Shown here piece by piece: positions 53,022 to 61,888 of a stretch of DNA of 64,000 nucleotides. The notes beneath the pieces are model-generated. The model was not told the DNA's origin, ran no database searches, and was given only the letters and a program-made list of their open reading frames with translations. Location: assembly GCA_051888775.1 (NCBI GenBank), contig JBJFCE010000017.1, forward strand, positions 3,459 to 67,458. The letters are read 5' to 3'. Source of the DNA: JBJFCE01 sp051888775. GTDB taxonomy: Bacteria > Bacillota > Clostridia > Lachnospirales > Lachnospiraceae. The translations under genes were made by a program, and so were the position numbers. Each line of letters starts with the position of its first letter. The stretch's first letter is position 1.

Positions 53022-54830
53022 ATGATTCACTGCAAAAAAAGATTTACCGCATATGACATATGCTTTTTCATAAGTCTGGCAGCCGCAGTCGTATTTCTGA
53101 TCTGGAAATGCCGCTACGGTTACGGTGCCGGAGATGAGCCCTTTTATCTGACGCTTGCACAGCGTCTGTCAGACGGTGATGCCCTGTTGTCCGAAGAATG
53201 GAATCTCTCTCAGCTTTCCGGTTTCCTGCTTCTTCCTTTTTACCGGATTTACCGACTCTTTTTCGCTTCGACCGACGGTATTGTTCTGCATTTTCGATAT
53301 CTGTATGTTCTGGTGCAGACTTTGGTTTGCCTGCTGCTGTATGGCAAGTTACGCCGTTTCCGTTTCGGCGGTGCCATTGCCGTTCTGCTTTTTTGTTTAT
53401 ACACACCGTATGATATCATGGCATTATCCTATAATACGATGAGCCTGATGAGCATGACGCTCTGCCTTGTCTTTCTGGCATGCAATGATGCAAAAAAACG
53501 CTCAGGCTATCTATGGTCAGGTCTTTTCTATGCACTCGCCGTTTTATGCCATCCGTATCTGATATGCCTGTATGTGCTGTATCTGATCGTCTGTGTCTGT
53601 GCTTATCCGCTCTGTATGTTGTTGCACCGTGGAAAAGAGTCCGTCCGCGCTCGTCTGCACGGATTATTATTCTTTACGATCGGTGCCGCCATTCCTGCTA
53701 TACTGTTGTTGCTGTTTATTCTATGCCGTGCCGGTTTTTCCGATGTCCTTGTGAACTTAAAAGAGCTTTTGTACGATCCGGACCACGCTTCCCGATCGTT
53801 GTATGCCGTTGTCTATAGCTACTTTCATGAAATTTTCCGCGGATTCGGCACTTATCTTGTCGCATGGGCGGTTGTACTGTGTCTGGCATTGCTTGACCGC
53901 AAGCATCATAAAAATGCATGGATGTATTTTTGTATGACAGCGCTTTTGACTGCGCTTGCGATTGTAATACATCTTCCGTCCATCCAGACCGATTATAATT
54001 ACATCATGTTTCCGGTCAGTCTTTGCGGTCTCACTGCATATGTTCTGACAGGTAGAAAAAACCATTCTGTTTTCTTCCGGATATGGTGTATCGGAATGCT
54101 CTATACCTTCTGTCTGAGCTGGGCATCCAATCAGGGGTTAAATGCCATCTGCATGGGTATGCCGGTCGTTATGATTGCAAGTGTGATACTGATCTATGAA
54201 TTTCTTCACGAAACATATTCCGGCAGACAGGCAGCTTCCGCATCACAGAATCCTACCGGTATGACGCAGTATTCCGCCATGCTTTCGATCGGCATTGCAC
54301 TTTTGCTGCTATGCTCACAGCTTGTATCCCAGTGCTATGCAAAGTCCGTCCACGCCTTCTGGGAGCCCTCTGTCAGCGCTCTGACAGAAACCGTTTCCGA
54401 CGGTCCCTTAAAAGGTGTACGAACAACAAAAGAACATGCCGATGCCTATGAAGCACGGCTTTCCGATATTTCATCCTATAAAGAAGGCAGCGGTCCGGTA
54501 TTGTTCCTTACATCCACCCCATGGTGTTATCTGTATGCCGACAGAGAGTACGGAACCTATTCTTCTTGGCTTTCCAGCCTTTCCACCGCAGATCCGGCAG
54601 CTTCTGCGGCAAGACTTCAGGAACGTCTCGGGCGATACTATGAGCTTCATCCGGATAAACTTCCCACACAGATCTATATTGCAAAAAATGACCTGTGGGA
54701 CGATGCTGCCGTCTCCGGGCAGACAACCTATGCTCCATTTTCCGTTTCTTCATCTTCTTCCGTTGTTCCGATTTATTCGGTAACCGAGACGGAATATGGA
54801 TATCATTTGGTGCAAATATCCGTGAAATAG
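53022..54830 (+). CDS. Multi-pass GT-C-type glycosyltransferase-like membrane protein
   Basis: A 602-residue protein with about ten membrane helices in the first 450 residues and an outer soluble C-terminal domain. The first extracellular loop carries an acidic pair in YGAGDEPFYLTLAQRL (about residues 34-49), the pattern of GT-C enzymes such as the ArnT/PMT group that use lipid-linked sugars. It is likely a glycosyltransferase for wall polymers, glycolipids or proteins; the acceptor and donor are unknown. It is transcribed away from ftsH. It is followed by pyrG, which has its own promoter. Confidence 0.75.
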   Translation: MIHCKKRFTAYDICFFISLAAAVVFLIWKCRYGYGAGDEPFYLTLAQRLSDGDALLSEEWNLSQLSGFLLLPFYRIYRLFFASTDGIVLHFRYLYVLVQTLVCLLLYGKLRRFRFGGAIAVLLFCLYTPYDIMALSYNTMSLMSMTLCLVFLACNDAKKRSGYLWSGLFYALAVLCHPYLICLYVLYLIVCVCAYPLCMLLHRGKESVRARLHGLLFFTIGAAIPAILLLLFILCRAGFSDVLVNLKELLYDPDHASRSLYAVVYSYFHEIFRGFGTYLVAWAVVLCLALLDRKHHKNAWMYFCMTALLTALAIVIHLPSIQTDYNYIMFPVSLCGLTAYVLTGRKNHSVFFRIWCIGMLYTFCLSWASNQGLNAICMGMPVVMIASVILIYEFLHETYSGRQAASASQNPTGMTQYSAMLSIGIALLLLCSQLVSQCYAKSVHAFWEPSVSALTETVSDGPLKGVRTTKEHADAYEARLSDISSYKEGSGPVLFLTSTPWCYLYADREYGTYSSWLSSLSTADPAASAARLQERLGRYYELHPDKLPTQIYIAKNDLWDDAAVSGQTTYAPFSVSSSSSVVPIYSVTETEYGYHLVQISVK

Positions 54831-54850
54831 TTCTGCAGAATGATTTTGTC

Positions 54851-54880
54851 TTGATTCATATCACCTGATTTTTGTATAAT
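54851..54880 (+). promoter_or_regulatory. Promoter of pyrG
   Basis: TTGATT (54851-54856), 18 bases, TATAAT (54875-54880), about 55 bases before the start codon. No terminator hairpin or initial G run of the B. subtilis pyrG attenuation type is seen. Confidence 0.78.
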
Positions 54881-54934
54881 GAAATATATTTTTGTTTCCA
54901 CATTGTACAGCAGAGTGCGTTAGGAGGAACAACC

Positions 54935-56542
54935 ATGTCAGTCAAATATGTATTTGTCACAGGCGGTGTCGTTTCCGGACTCGGAAAAGGAATTACCGCA
55001 GCATCCCTGGGAAGATTGTTAAAAGCGCGTGGTTATAAAGTAACCATGCAGAAATTCGACCCTTATATCAATATTGATCCCGGTACCATGAATCCGATCC
55101 AGCACGGTGAAGTTTTCGTAACGGATGACGGAACGGAAACCGATCTGGATCTCGGTCACTATGAACGTTTTATTGATGAAAATCTGGACAAGAATTCCAA
55201 TGTGACCACCGGTAAGATCTACTGGTCCGTATTACAGAAAGAGCGCCGCGGCGATTACCACGGGGGCACCGTACAGGTTATCCCTCATATTACAAACGAG
55301 ATCAAAAGTCGTTTCTATCGCAATTTTACAGATGATGAAACCCGCATTGCCATTATCGAGGTCGGCGGAACCGTCGGTGATATCGAGTCCCAGCCGTTTC
55401 TGGAGGCGATTCGTCAATTTCAGCACGACGTCGGTCGCGAAAATGCGATCCTGATCCATGTCACACTGATTCCGTATCTGCATGCTTCTCAGGAAATGAA
55501 GACCAAGCCCACACAGGCAAGTGTCAAAGAGCTTCAGGGAATGGGCATCCAGCCGGATATCATCGTGTGCAGAAGCGAATATCCGGTAGATCAGAACCTG
55601 CGTGACAAAATTGCTCTGTTCTGTAACGTTCCGACAAATCATGTTCTTCAAAACCTCAATGTGGATTATTTATACGAGATTCCTCTCGCTATGGAAAAAG
55701 AGCATCTGGCAACAGTTGCCTGTGAATGTCTGAAATTAGAGGAACGTGAGCCTGATTTAAAAGACTGGGCTGCAATGGTAGAAGCTCTGCACAATCCTAC
55801 CGATGAAGTAACAGTTGCACTGGTCGGAAAATATACCGCACTGCATGATGCCTATATCAGCGTTGTCGAAGCCTTAAAGCACGGCGGTATCACAAACCAC
55901 GCAACAGTCAACATCAAGTGGGTGGATTCCGAAACGGTAACACCTGAGAATGTGGATGAGATCCTGCACGACGTACACGGCATTCTCGTACCGGGCGGTT
56001 TCGGAGATCGTGGTATTGACGGTAAAATTGAAGCCATCACCTATGCCAGAACTCATAATATTCCATTCTTAGGTCTGTGTCTCGGTATGCAGCTGGCAAT
56101 CGTGGAATATGCAAGAAATGTTATCGGATATACAAATGCGCACAGCATTGAGCTGAATCCCGATACTCCGCATCCGGTTATTGCTCTGATGCCCGATCAG
56201 AATGGTGTAGAGGATATCGGAGGCACCTTACGGCTCGGCTCTTATCCCTGTATTCTGGACAAGACTTCCAGAGCATATGAACTGTACGGCACCGAAACCA
56301 TTCACGAGCGTCACAGACACCGTTATGAGGTCAACAACGACTATCGTGCGGTTCTGACAGAGCATGGCATGAAATTATCCGGACTGTCTCCGGACGGACG
56401 AATCGTAGAGATGTGTGAGATTCCTGATCATCCGTTCTTTATTGCAACACAGGCACATCCGGAGTTAAAGTCAAGACCGAACAGACCGCACCCATTGTTC
56501 AAGGGCTTTGTGAATGCCGCTTTAGCCCATAAAAACAAATAA
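54935..56542 (+). CDS. pyrG: CTP synthase
   Basis: Makes CTP from UTP, ATP and glutamine. 535 residues from the ATG at 54935, fixed by TAGGAGG; an earlier in-frame ATG overlaps the promoter -10. Synthase domain: VFVTGGVVSGLGKGITAASL, MQKFDPYINIDPGTMNP. Glutaminase domain: PGGFGDRG, nucleophile Cys in FLGLCLGMQLAIVEYARN, and the His-Glu pair in ATQAHPELKSRPNRPHPLF. All catalytic residues are present. Monocistronic. Confidence 0.97.
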   Translation: MSVKYVFVTGGVVSGLGKGITAASLGRLLKARGYKVTMQKFDPYINIDPGTMNPIQHGEVFVTDDGTETDLDLGHYERFIDENLDKNSNVTTGKIYWSVLQKERRGDYHGGTVQVIPHITNEIKSRFYRNFTDDETRIAIIEVGGTVGDIESQPFLEAIRQFQHDVGRENAILIHVTLIPYLHASQEMKTKPTQASVKELQGMGIQPDIIVCRSEYPVDQNLRDKIALFCNVPTNHVLQNLNVDYLYEIPLAMEKEHLATVACECLKLEEREPDLKDWAAMVEALHNPTDEVTVALVGKYTALHDAYISVVEALKHGGITNHATVNIKWVDSETVTPENVDEILHDVHGILVPGGFGDRGIDGKIEAITYARTHNIPFLGLCLGMQLAIVEYARNVIGYTNAHSIELNPDTPHPVIALMPDQNGVEDIGGTLRLGSYPCILDKTSRAYELYGTETIHERHRHRYEVNNDYRAVLTEHGMKLSGLSPDGRIVEMCEIPDHPFFIATQAHPELKSRPNRPHPLFKGFVNAALAHKNK

Positions 56543-56616
56543 GCTGTTTAACATCTCTGTTCTTTCAACAGAGACTCTGCTTTTTGCCTTTTGAAACAAA
56601 TTTTATACTAATAACA

Positions 56617-56683
56617 AAACACGCTCCCGAATGATATTTGACCTATCTGCTTTACAAGGTCATATCACCCGGGAGCGTGTTTT
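56617..56683. terminator. Bidirectional terminator between pyrG and the GH3 gene
   Basis: AAAACACGCTCCCG pairs with CGGGAGCGTGTTTT, continuing into GATAT/ATATC and TTGACC/GGTCA pairings. A- and T-tracts flank the stem. A smaller hairpin TCTCTGTT/AACAGAGA at 56554-56574 follows pyrG first. It is not a member of the core-bearing family. Confidence 0.82.
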
Positions 56684-56720
56684 GACGTTATTCAATACCA
56701 ACTGTATCAGGAATTTTGAA

Positions 56721-58997
56721 TCAATTTTGAATCGCGGCATTCACCCGCTTCAATACTTCTTCCATTTCTTTTCTTCCAAACTTACCGTTGCTAAAAGACA
56801 GACCGGCACGTAGCGGTGTAAATTCAAACATTGCCGCCATCATATCTTCCGAGATTGCTTCGGAAGCGGAACCGTCTTCTGCATTTCCGAAATCCATAAA
56901 TCCATGGCTAATCAGCTCGGAAGCAATATGCTTTACTCTGTCATCTCTTAGCATATCACCGAGCAAAGAGTTCTCGTCATAATGATCCGGCAAGAGCTTT
57001 TCTCCCTCCACCATAATGCTCTTTGATAACACAATATCTCTGGAAGAACGGGCAATTTCAATCGCAAACTCACCCGGCTCCACATACCAGTCATGAAGCT
57101 TCGGCTCATAATAAGCAAAAGCCCGTTTGGAAAGAGTAAAGGAAACCGTCTTTGTCTCACCCGGCTCCAGTGCCACCTTGGCGAACTCCTTCAATTCTCT
57201 GATCGGGCGCACTGCACTGCTTTCCACATCACGAACATACAGCTGTACAACTTCCTTTCCAGCCATGCTTCCTGTATTGGTCACATCAACGGTTACCGTC
57301 AAAGTATCCGTATCCTGCATCATCTTTTTATCCAGTTGCAGATTCGAATATGCGAACTCCGTATAGCTCAAACCGTAGCCAAACGGAAACAGCACATCCA
57401 TCTTTTTATAGTCATAATAACGATATCCGACAAAAATACCTTCTTTGTATTCCACAACATCCGCATCACCCGGGAAATTCAGATAAGAAGGATTGTCCTC
57501 CAGCTTCAGCGGGAAAGTCTCCGCCAGCTTACCACTCGGATTTACGTTTCCGAATAACACATCATATTCGGCTCCACCGACTGCCTGACCGCCAAGATAT
57601 GCTTCCAACACACCCTTAACCTGTCCGATCCAAGGCATCTCCACAGGCGAACCGTTATGAAGTACAACGACCAGATTGGGCTGCACCTTCGCAATACGGC
57701 GTATCAGCTCATTCTGACACTCCGGCATACGCATATGCTTTCTGTCATATCCTTCCGATTCAAAATTATCCGGAAGTCCTGCAAAAACAACTGCCACATC
57801 TGCGGCTGCGGCTGCTTTTACTGCTTCTTCCTGTAAAGCCTCATCTACCATATCCTCTGCATCATCATAACCCTGTGCATAGACAAAATTGCCGCGTTCC
57901 TGCATACAATCCAACATAGAGGTTATTTTACAGCAGTTGATATGAGAACTTCCTCCACCCTGAAATCTCGGCTTCTTTGCATATTTTCCGATAACGGCAA
58001 CCTTCTGCGTCTCCTTCAAAGGAAGAATACCATCTTCATTTTTTAACAATACCAACGTCTGTGCCGCAATTTTTCTGGACAGTTCATGCTGTGCATCTCT
58101 GTCAAATACGGCACTCTGATCCCGATGATTTTCTGCGCGATATACCATATTCAGGATCCGTTCCACAGTCTGATCCAGTACAGATTCCTCCAGTGTACCG
58201 TTCTTTACCGCTTCTACGATCAGCGCATCATTCTCGCCAAAGGAACTCGGCATCTCCAGATCCAGACCTGCCTGTAATCCCAGCACTCTGTTATTGACCG
58301 CACTCCAGTCACTGACTACCAGTCCTTCATAGCCCCACTGTTTTCTCAAAATATCCGTTAACGTCTGCCGGTTTTCCGAGCCATACACACCGTTGATCTT
58401 ATTGTAGCAGCACATCACTGTCCATGGCTTTGCATTCTTAATTGCGCCCTCAAATGCTGCAAGATAAATTTCATGCATGGTCCGTTCATCCACTTCGGAA
58501 GATACGGACATTCTTCTGGTTTCCTGATTATTCAGGCAAAAATGTTTAATAGAAGTTCCGACATTCCGGCTCTGAACACCCTTAATATGTGCCGTTGCAA
58601 TCTCTGTTGCCAGAAGCGGATCCTCGGAATAGTATTCAAAATTACGTCCGCAAAGAGGGGAACGCTTAATATTCACTGCCGGTCCCAAGATCACACCGAC
58701 ATGCTCCGCCTGACATTCTTCTCCCAACGCTTCTCCCATCTGCTGTACCAGTTCTCTGTCAAAGGAAGATGCAATTCCGCATCCGGCAGGAAAACAAACC
58801 GCCTTGATGCTGTCATTGACTCCCATGTGGTCTCCCTCCAGATCCTGCTTGCGCAGGCCGTGAGGTCCGTCAGACATCATCATTGCAGGAACCCCGTGCT
58901 TTTCAAATGCTTCCGTATGCCAAAAGTCAGCTCCGGAACACAGTGCTGCTTTTTCCTCCAGTGTCATACCGGCTATGATCTGTTTGATATCTTCCAT
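56721..58997 (-). CDS. GH3 beta-glucosidase/beta-glycosidase
   Basis: 758 residues from the ATG at 58997, which has GGAGAAAAGCC; an ATG 18 bases upstream lacks a site. N-terminal barrel with SDGPHGLRKQ, GVILGPAVNIKRSPLCGRNFEYYSEDP, KHFCLNNQETRRM, and nucleophile Asp in LVVSDWSAVNN. Then an alpha/beta sandwich with PFGYGLSYTEFAYSNL, and a fibronectin III-like C-terminal domain (SKRAFAYYEPKLHDWYVEPG). No signal peptide, so it acts on imported oligosaccharides. It lies 30 bases after the chemoreceptor gene, possibly in one transcript. Confidence 0.95.
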   Translation of the reverse strand: MEDIKQIIAGMTLEEKAALCSGADFWHTEAFEKHGVPAMMMSDGPHGLRKQDLEGDHMGVNDSIKAVCFPAGCGIASSFDRELVQQMGEALGEECQAEHVGVILGPAVNIKRSPLCGRNFEYYSEDPLLATEIATAHIKGVQSRNVGTSIKHFCLNNQETRRMSVSSEVDERTMHEIYLAAFEGAIKNAKPWTVMCCYNKINGVYGSENRQTLTDILRKQWGYEGLVVSDWSAVNNRVLGLQAGLDLEMPSSFGENDALIVEAVKNGTLEESVLDQTVERILNMVYRAENHRDQSAVFDRDAQHELSRKIAAQTLVLLKNEDGILPLKETQKVAVIGKYAKKPRFQGGGSSHINCCKITSMLDCMQERGNFVYAQGYDDAEDMVDEALQEEAVKAAAAADVAVVFAGLPDNFESEGYDRKHMRMPECQNELIRRIAKVQPNLVVVLHNGSPVEMPWIGQVKGVLEAYLGGQAVGGAEYDVLFGNVNPSGKLAETFPLKLEDNPSYLNFPGDADVVEYKEGIFVGYRYYDYKKMDVLFPFGYGLSYTEFAYSNLQLDKKMMQDTDTLTVTVDVTNTGSMAGKEVVQLYVRDVESSAVRPIRELKEFAKVALEPGETKTVSFTLSKRAFAYYEPKLHDWYVEPGEFAIEIARSSRDIVLSKSIMVEGEKLLPDHYDENSLLGDMLRDDRVKHIASELISHGFMDFGNAEDGSASEAISEDMMAAMFEFTPLRAGLSFSNGKFGRKEMEEVLKRVNAAIQN

Positions 58998-59027
58998 GGC
59001 TTTTCTCCATTCCATTCACGATACTGA

Positions 59028-60725
59028 TTACAGTTGGAAAATCTTCATACAATCATTCAGTTCTTCCGCGATCACATTCAGCTTATCGGCGTCTTCCGCA
59101 ATCTCGTTCATAATATTGTTTACCTCGGTCGTAGATGCAGAAGTTTCCTGTGTACTTGCAGCATTCTCCTCCGCAATCGCTGTCAGATTCTGAACAATAT
59201 CTACAACACTGCTTCTGACCTCATCCAACTGCTGTGTCTTATCATGGATCTGATTCACACCCTGGATGGAATCATCAATTCCTTTCTGTACCTCGCTAAA
59301 GATGGCATCCGTCTTCTGAACATGCTCGCTCTGTTTGTCCATGATCTCTTTCACTTCATCCATGGTCTCTACCGCATGGTTGGAGTTCTGGATCAATGCT
59401 GCCACAATATCTTCAATCTGTTTTGCTGACTCGTTCGTCTGCTCGGACAGCTTCTGGATCTGTGCGGCTACGACTGCAAATCCTCTTCCGGACTCTCCTG
59501 CGCGCGCTGCTTCAATTGTCGCATTCAGAGAAAGCAGCCCCGTTTCATCCGCAATACTTGTGATCAGCTGAGTTGCTTCCTTGATCTTTTCTGCAGAGTC
59601 ATTGGTCATATTCGTCTGTCTGTAGATGACCTCTATCGCATCCTTTGCTTTATCATTGATCCGGTTCAATTCATCCAGCGTTCTGCTTGCTTCCGCACCG
59701 GATTCTTTCATCACATCCGCATTCTTATTCAGGGTAACGGCTTCTTCTTTTGTTTCTTCGACCATGTTGCCCATGATCACAACATTTTCTGTCGCATGCT
59801 GTGTTTCCTCTGCCTGGGAACCTGCTCCCGTTGCGATCTCCTGCACTGCTCTCTCGACCTGTTCTACCATTCCGGTCGAGTTCTGTGCCGATGCTTTCAG
59901 ATGTGCGGCAGCCTCCATCAATGTATTGCTGTGCTGCTGTATCGTAGAAAGAATATTGATCAATTCTTCTCGCAATGCATGAACACTCCGGCTCATATTT
60001 CCAAGTTCGTCTTTTCTGTTCAGCAATTTATTGTCCACATGAACCGTCAGATTTCCTGCCGAGATCTCATCCACGATCTTAACGCCCTTATTCAAGGCTT
60101 TAATCAGGAAGTTGACTACAAAAATACCGATAATAACGCAAACCGCGATCATCCCCACCGTAACAAGCAGTATCGAAAACTGAACGCTCTGAATACTCTT
60201 GGTCAGTTCCGAGCGGAGACTGGAAACCATGATCACACCGACAGGTGGCTGGTCCGCTATTTCAATAATCGGATAATAATATGCAGAATAAGACTTTGCG
60301 TCGATATTTACATCTGCCACAAAAACGCCCTGTCCGTCATTCAGTACTTTCGATATAACAGATTCGGGAAGCGGAATATCGGTCAGTCTTTCACCTTCCT
60401 CATTCATCACGGACGAAATCATCTGCTGCGTGCCATAATATACGGTTACTTCCATACCACTGCCCTTTACAGAGTCAACAATTTCCGTACTCTGTGAAAT
60501 ATTCATGGTATTTCCCTTTTTGAAATCACCGTTTTCATCCAGACGGTAATTTCCCTTGGGCAGATTATATGTATTGTAAATGGAAATTGCAGTCGCTTCC
60601 ATTCCCGAGGAATTCTGCTCTTCCATTGCGGTCTGTATCTGTGCAGACGACACAACGAAAATAATCACTCCCATAATGATAATCGGCAATGCAACCAACA
60701 TTAGTATTTTTTGCTTTAGTTTCAT
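59028..60725 (-). CDS. Methyl-accepting chemotaxis protein with single Cache-type sensor
   Basis: A 565-residue chemoreceptor; start ATG at 60725 with AAAGGGAG, and a GTG nine bases earlier is the alternative. Membrane helix 1 (about 8-28), outer sensor domain of about 150 residues (VTVYYGTQQMISSVMNEEGE, YSAYYYPI) of single-Cache type, helix 2 (about 182-208), HAMP, then the long cytoplasmic coiled coil with hairpin tip ARAGESGRGFAVVAAQIQKL. The genome is therefore that of a motile, chemotactic cell. The ligand is unknown; proximity to GH3 hints at a sugar-related cue, which is only inference. Confidence 0.95.
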   Translation of the reverse strand: MKLKQKILMLVALPIIIMGVIIFVVSSAQIQTAMEEQNSSGMEATAISIYNTYNLPKGNYRLDENGDFKKGNTMNISQSTEIVDSVKGSGMEVTVYYGTQQMISSVMNEEGERLTDIPLPESVISKVLNDGQGVFVADVNIDAKSYSAYYYPIIEIADQPPVGVIMVSSLRSELTKSIQSVQFSILLVTVGMIAVCVIIGIFVVNFLIKALNKGVKIVDEISAGNLTVHVDNKLLNRKDELGNMSRSVHALREELINILSTIQQHSNTLMEAAAHLKASAQNSTGMVEQVERAVQEIATGAGSQAEETQHATENVVIMGNMVEETKEEAVTLNKNADVMKESGAEASRTLDELNRINDKAKDAIEVIYRQTNMTNDSAEKIKEATQLITSIADETGLLSLNATIEAARAGESGRGFAVVAAQIQKLSEQTNESAKQIEDIVAALIQNSNHAVETMDEVKEIMDKQSEHVQKTDAIFSEVQKGIDDSIQGVNQIHDKTQQLDEVRSSVVDIVQNLTAIAEENAASTQETSASTTEVNNIMNEIAEDADKLNVIAEELNDCMKIFQL

Positions 60726-60923
60726 ACGCGCCACTCCCTTTCTGTGATACTATTACTGAAAGTGCTTATATTATACAACAATTTACTTTTTTTTTCATCA
60801 AATATATGATTTTTTACCAAGAAAATTTTAGATTTTTCATTCCATTTGAACTATTTTACCAAACATTACCAATATTTTATGCTAATCCTCTCGGAATTGA
60901 CATCTATGTCATTTTTAATCCCC

Positions 60924-61835
60924 TTATAGTCCCGGACATACCTTTTGAACAACCATTTCATACATCGGTGTCGGAACATGGTATTGTCTGCCAAGACGCA
61001 CAACCTCACAGAGCAATCCGTCGATCTCCGACTCTTTTCCCGCTGCAATATCCCTCTGCATGGAAGTTGTTGCACTTCCCGCCAGCGAATCCAGAATGGC
61101 AAGGTTATTTCTCACAATATCCACCTGAAACGGAATTCCCATCGCTACAGCCAGTGCATCAATCTCCTTGATCAATGCCACAAAGAGATCCCTTTCATCG
61201 CCTGTTTTTTGAAAGCGTGATGCATCCGCATCATAGTACAGCCCTGCTGCCGCCATCGGAGATACATACGAAAATTTCTGCAATGCATCCCTTCGTATTT
61301 GATCCGATAAAATTGCTTCAATACCGGAATCTTCCAGATCCTGTTTTACCACAAAAAGTTCTCTGCATAATTTTTCCGGTTCACGCACTCCATATACGAT
61401 TCTGAAAATAGAACCGTTCATTTGGATTTTTCCCGGCTCACTGATCTGAGAGGCCACATAAATGCAGCCGTCTGTCACCAGAATATCCGGCAATTCTTTC
61501 TGAAGCCTGCTGCCTGTTCCATAGATGTTCAGTATCGGGATCACAATCGTATGACTGCCTGCAACTCTTCGTATAAAAGGCACTGTATCCGCAAGGGAAT
61601 ATCCTTTGACACATACAAATATCACATCCGGTGTTTCTTCATAATGTTCCATGTCCACAGCATGCACCGGTATCACCTCATCCTCCCGATTCGGACATAT
61701 CAGACAAATTCCTTTCTCCTGCATTTTTGCAAGATGTGCACCTCGTGCAATCACTGTCACATCTTTACCGGCTCTGCTCATATAAGCAGCAATACAGCCT
61801 CCGGTTCCTCCCGCACCTATCACGCAATATTTCAT
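60924..61835 (-). CDS. 2-dehydropantoate 2-reductase family protein
   Basis: 303 residues from the ATG at 61835 (GGAGAAAAA before it); a longer frame runs 4 bases into the helicase gene. Rossmann start YCVIGAGGTGGCIAAYMSRA, VTVIARGAHLAKMQEKG, KGYSLADTV, and C-terminal helical domain with KFSYVSPMAAAGL and SMQRDIAAGKESEIDGL, where the conserved Lys/Glu/Asp lie. It probably reduces ketopantoate in pantothenate synthesis, though many paralogues in this family have other substrates. It follows the helicase gene on the same strand. Confidence 0.88.
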   Translation of the reverse strand: MKYCVIGAGGTGGCIAAYMSRAGKDVTVIARGAHLAKMQEKGICLICPNREDEVIPVHAVDMEHYEETPDVIFVCVKGYSLADTVPFIRRVAGSHTIVIPILNIYGTGSRLQKELPDILVTDGCIYVASQISEPGKIQMNGSIFRIVYGVREPEKLCRELFVVKQDLEDSGIEAILSDQIRRDALQKFSYVSPMAAAGLYYDADASRFQKTGDERDLFVALIKEIDALAVAMGIPFQVDIVRNNLAILDSLAGSATTSMQRDIAAGKESEIDGLLCEVVRLGRQYHVPTPMYEMVVQKVCPGL

Positions 61836-61888
61836 TTTTTTCTCCATTCGTTCGCTCGTATTCTTTTTATTCTGCAATCGGTTCTCTA

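Noticed and set aside
56617..56683. Long inverted repeat between pyrG and GH3 as another palindromic element
   Set aside because: The loop lacks the conserved core, and its place between convergent genes with A/T tracts fits a bidirectional terminator.
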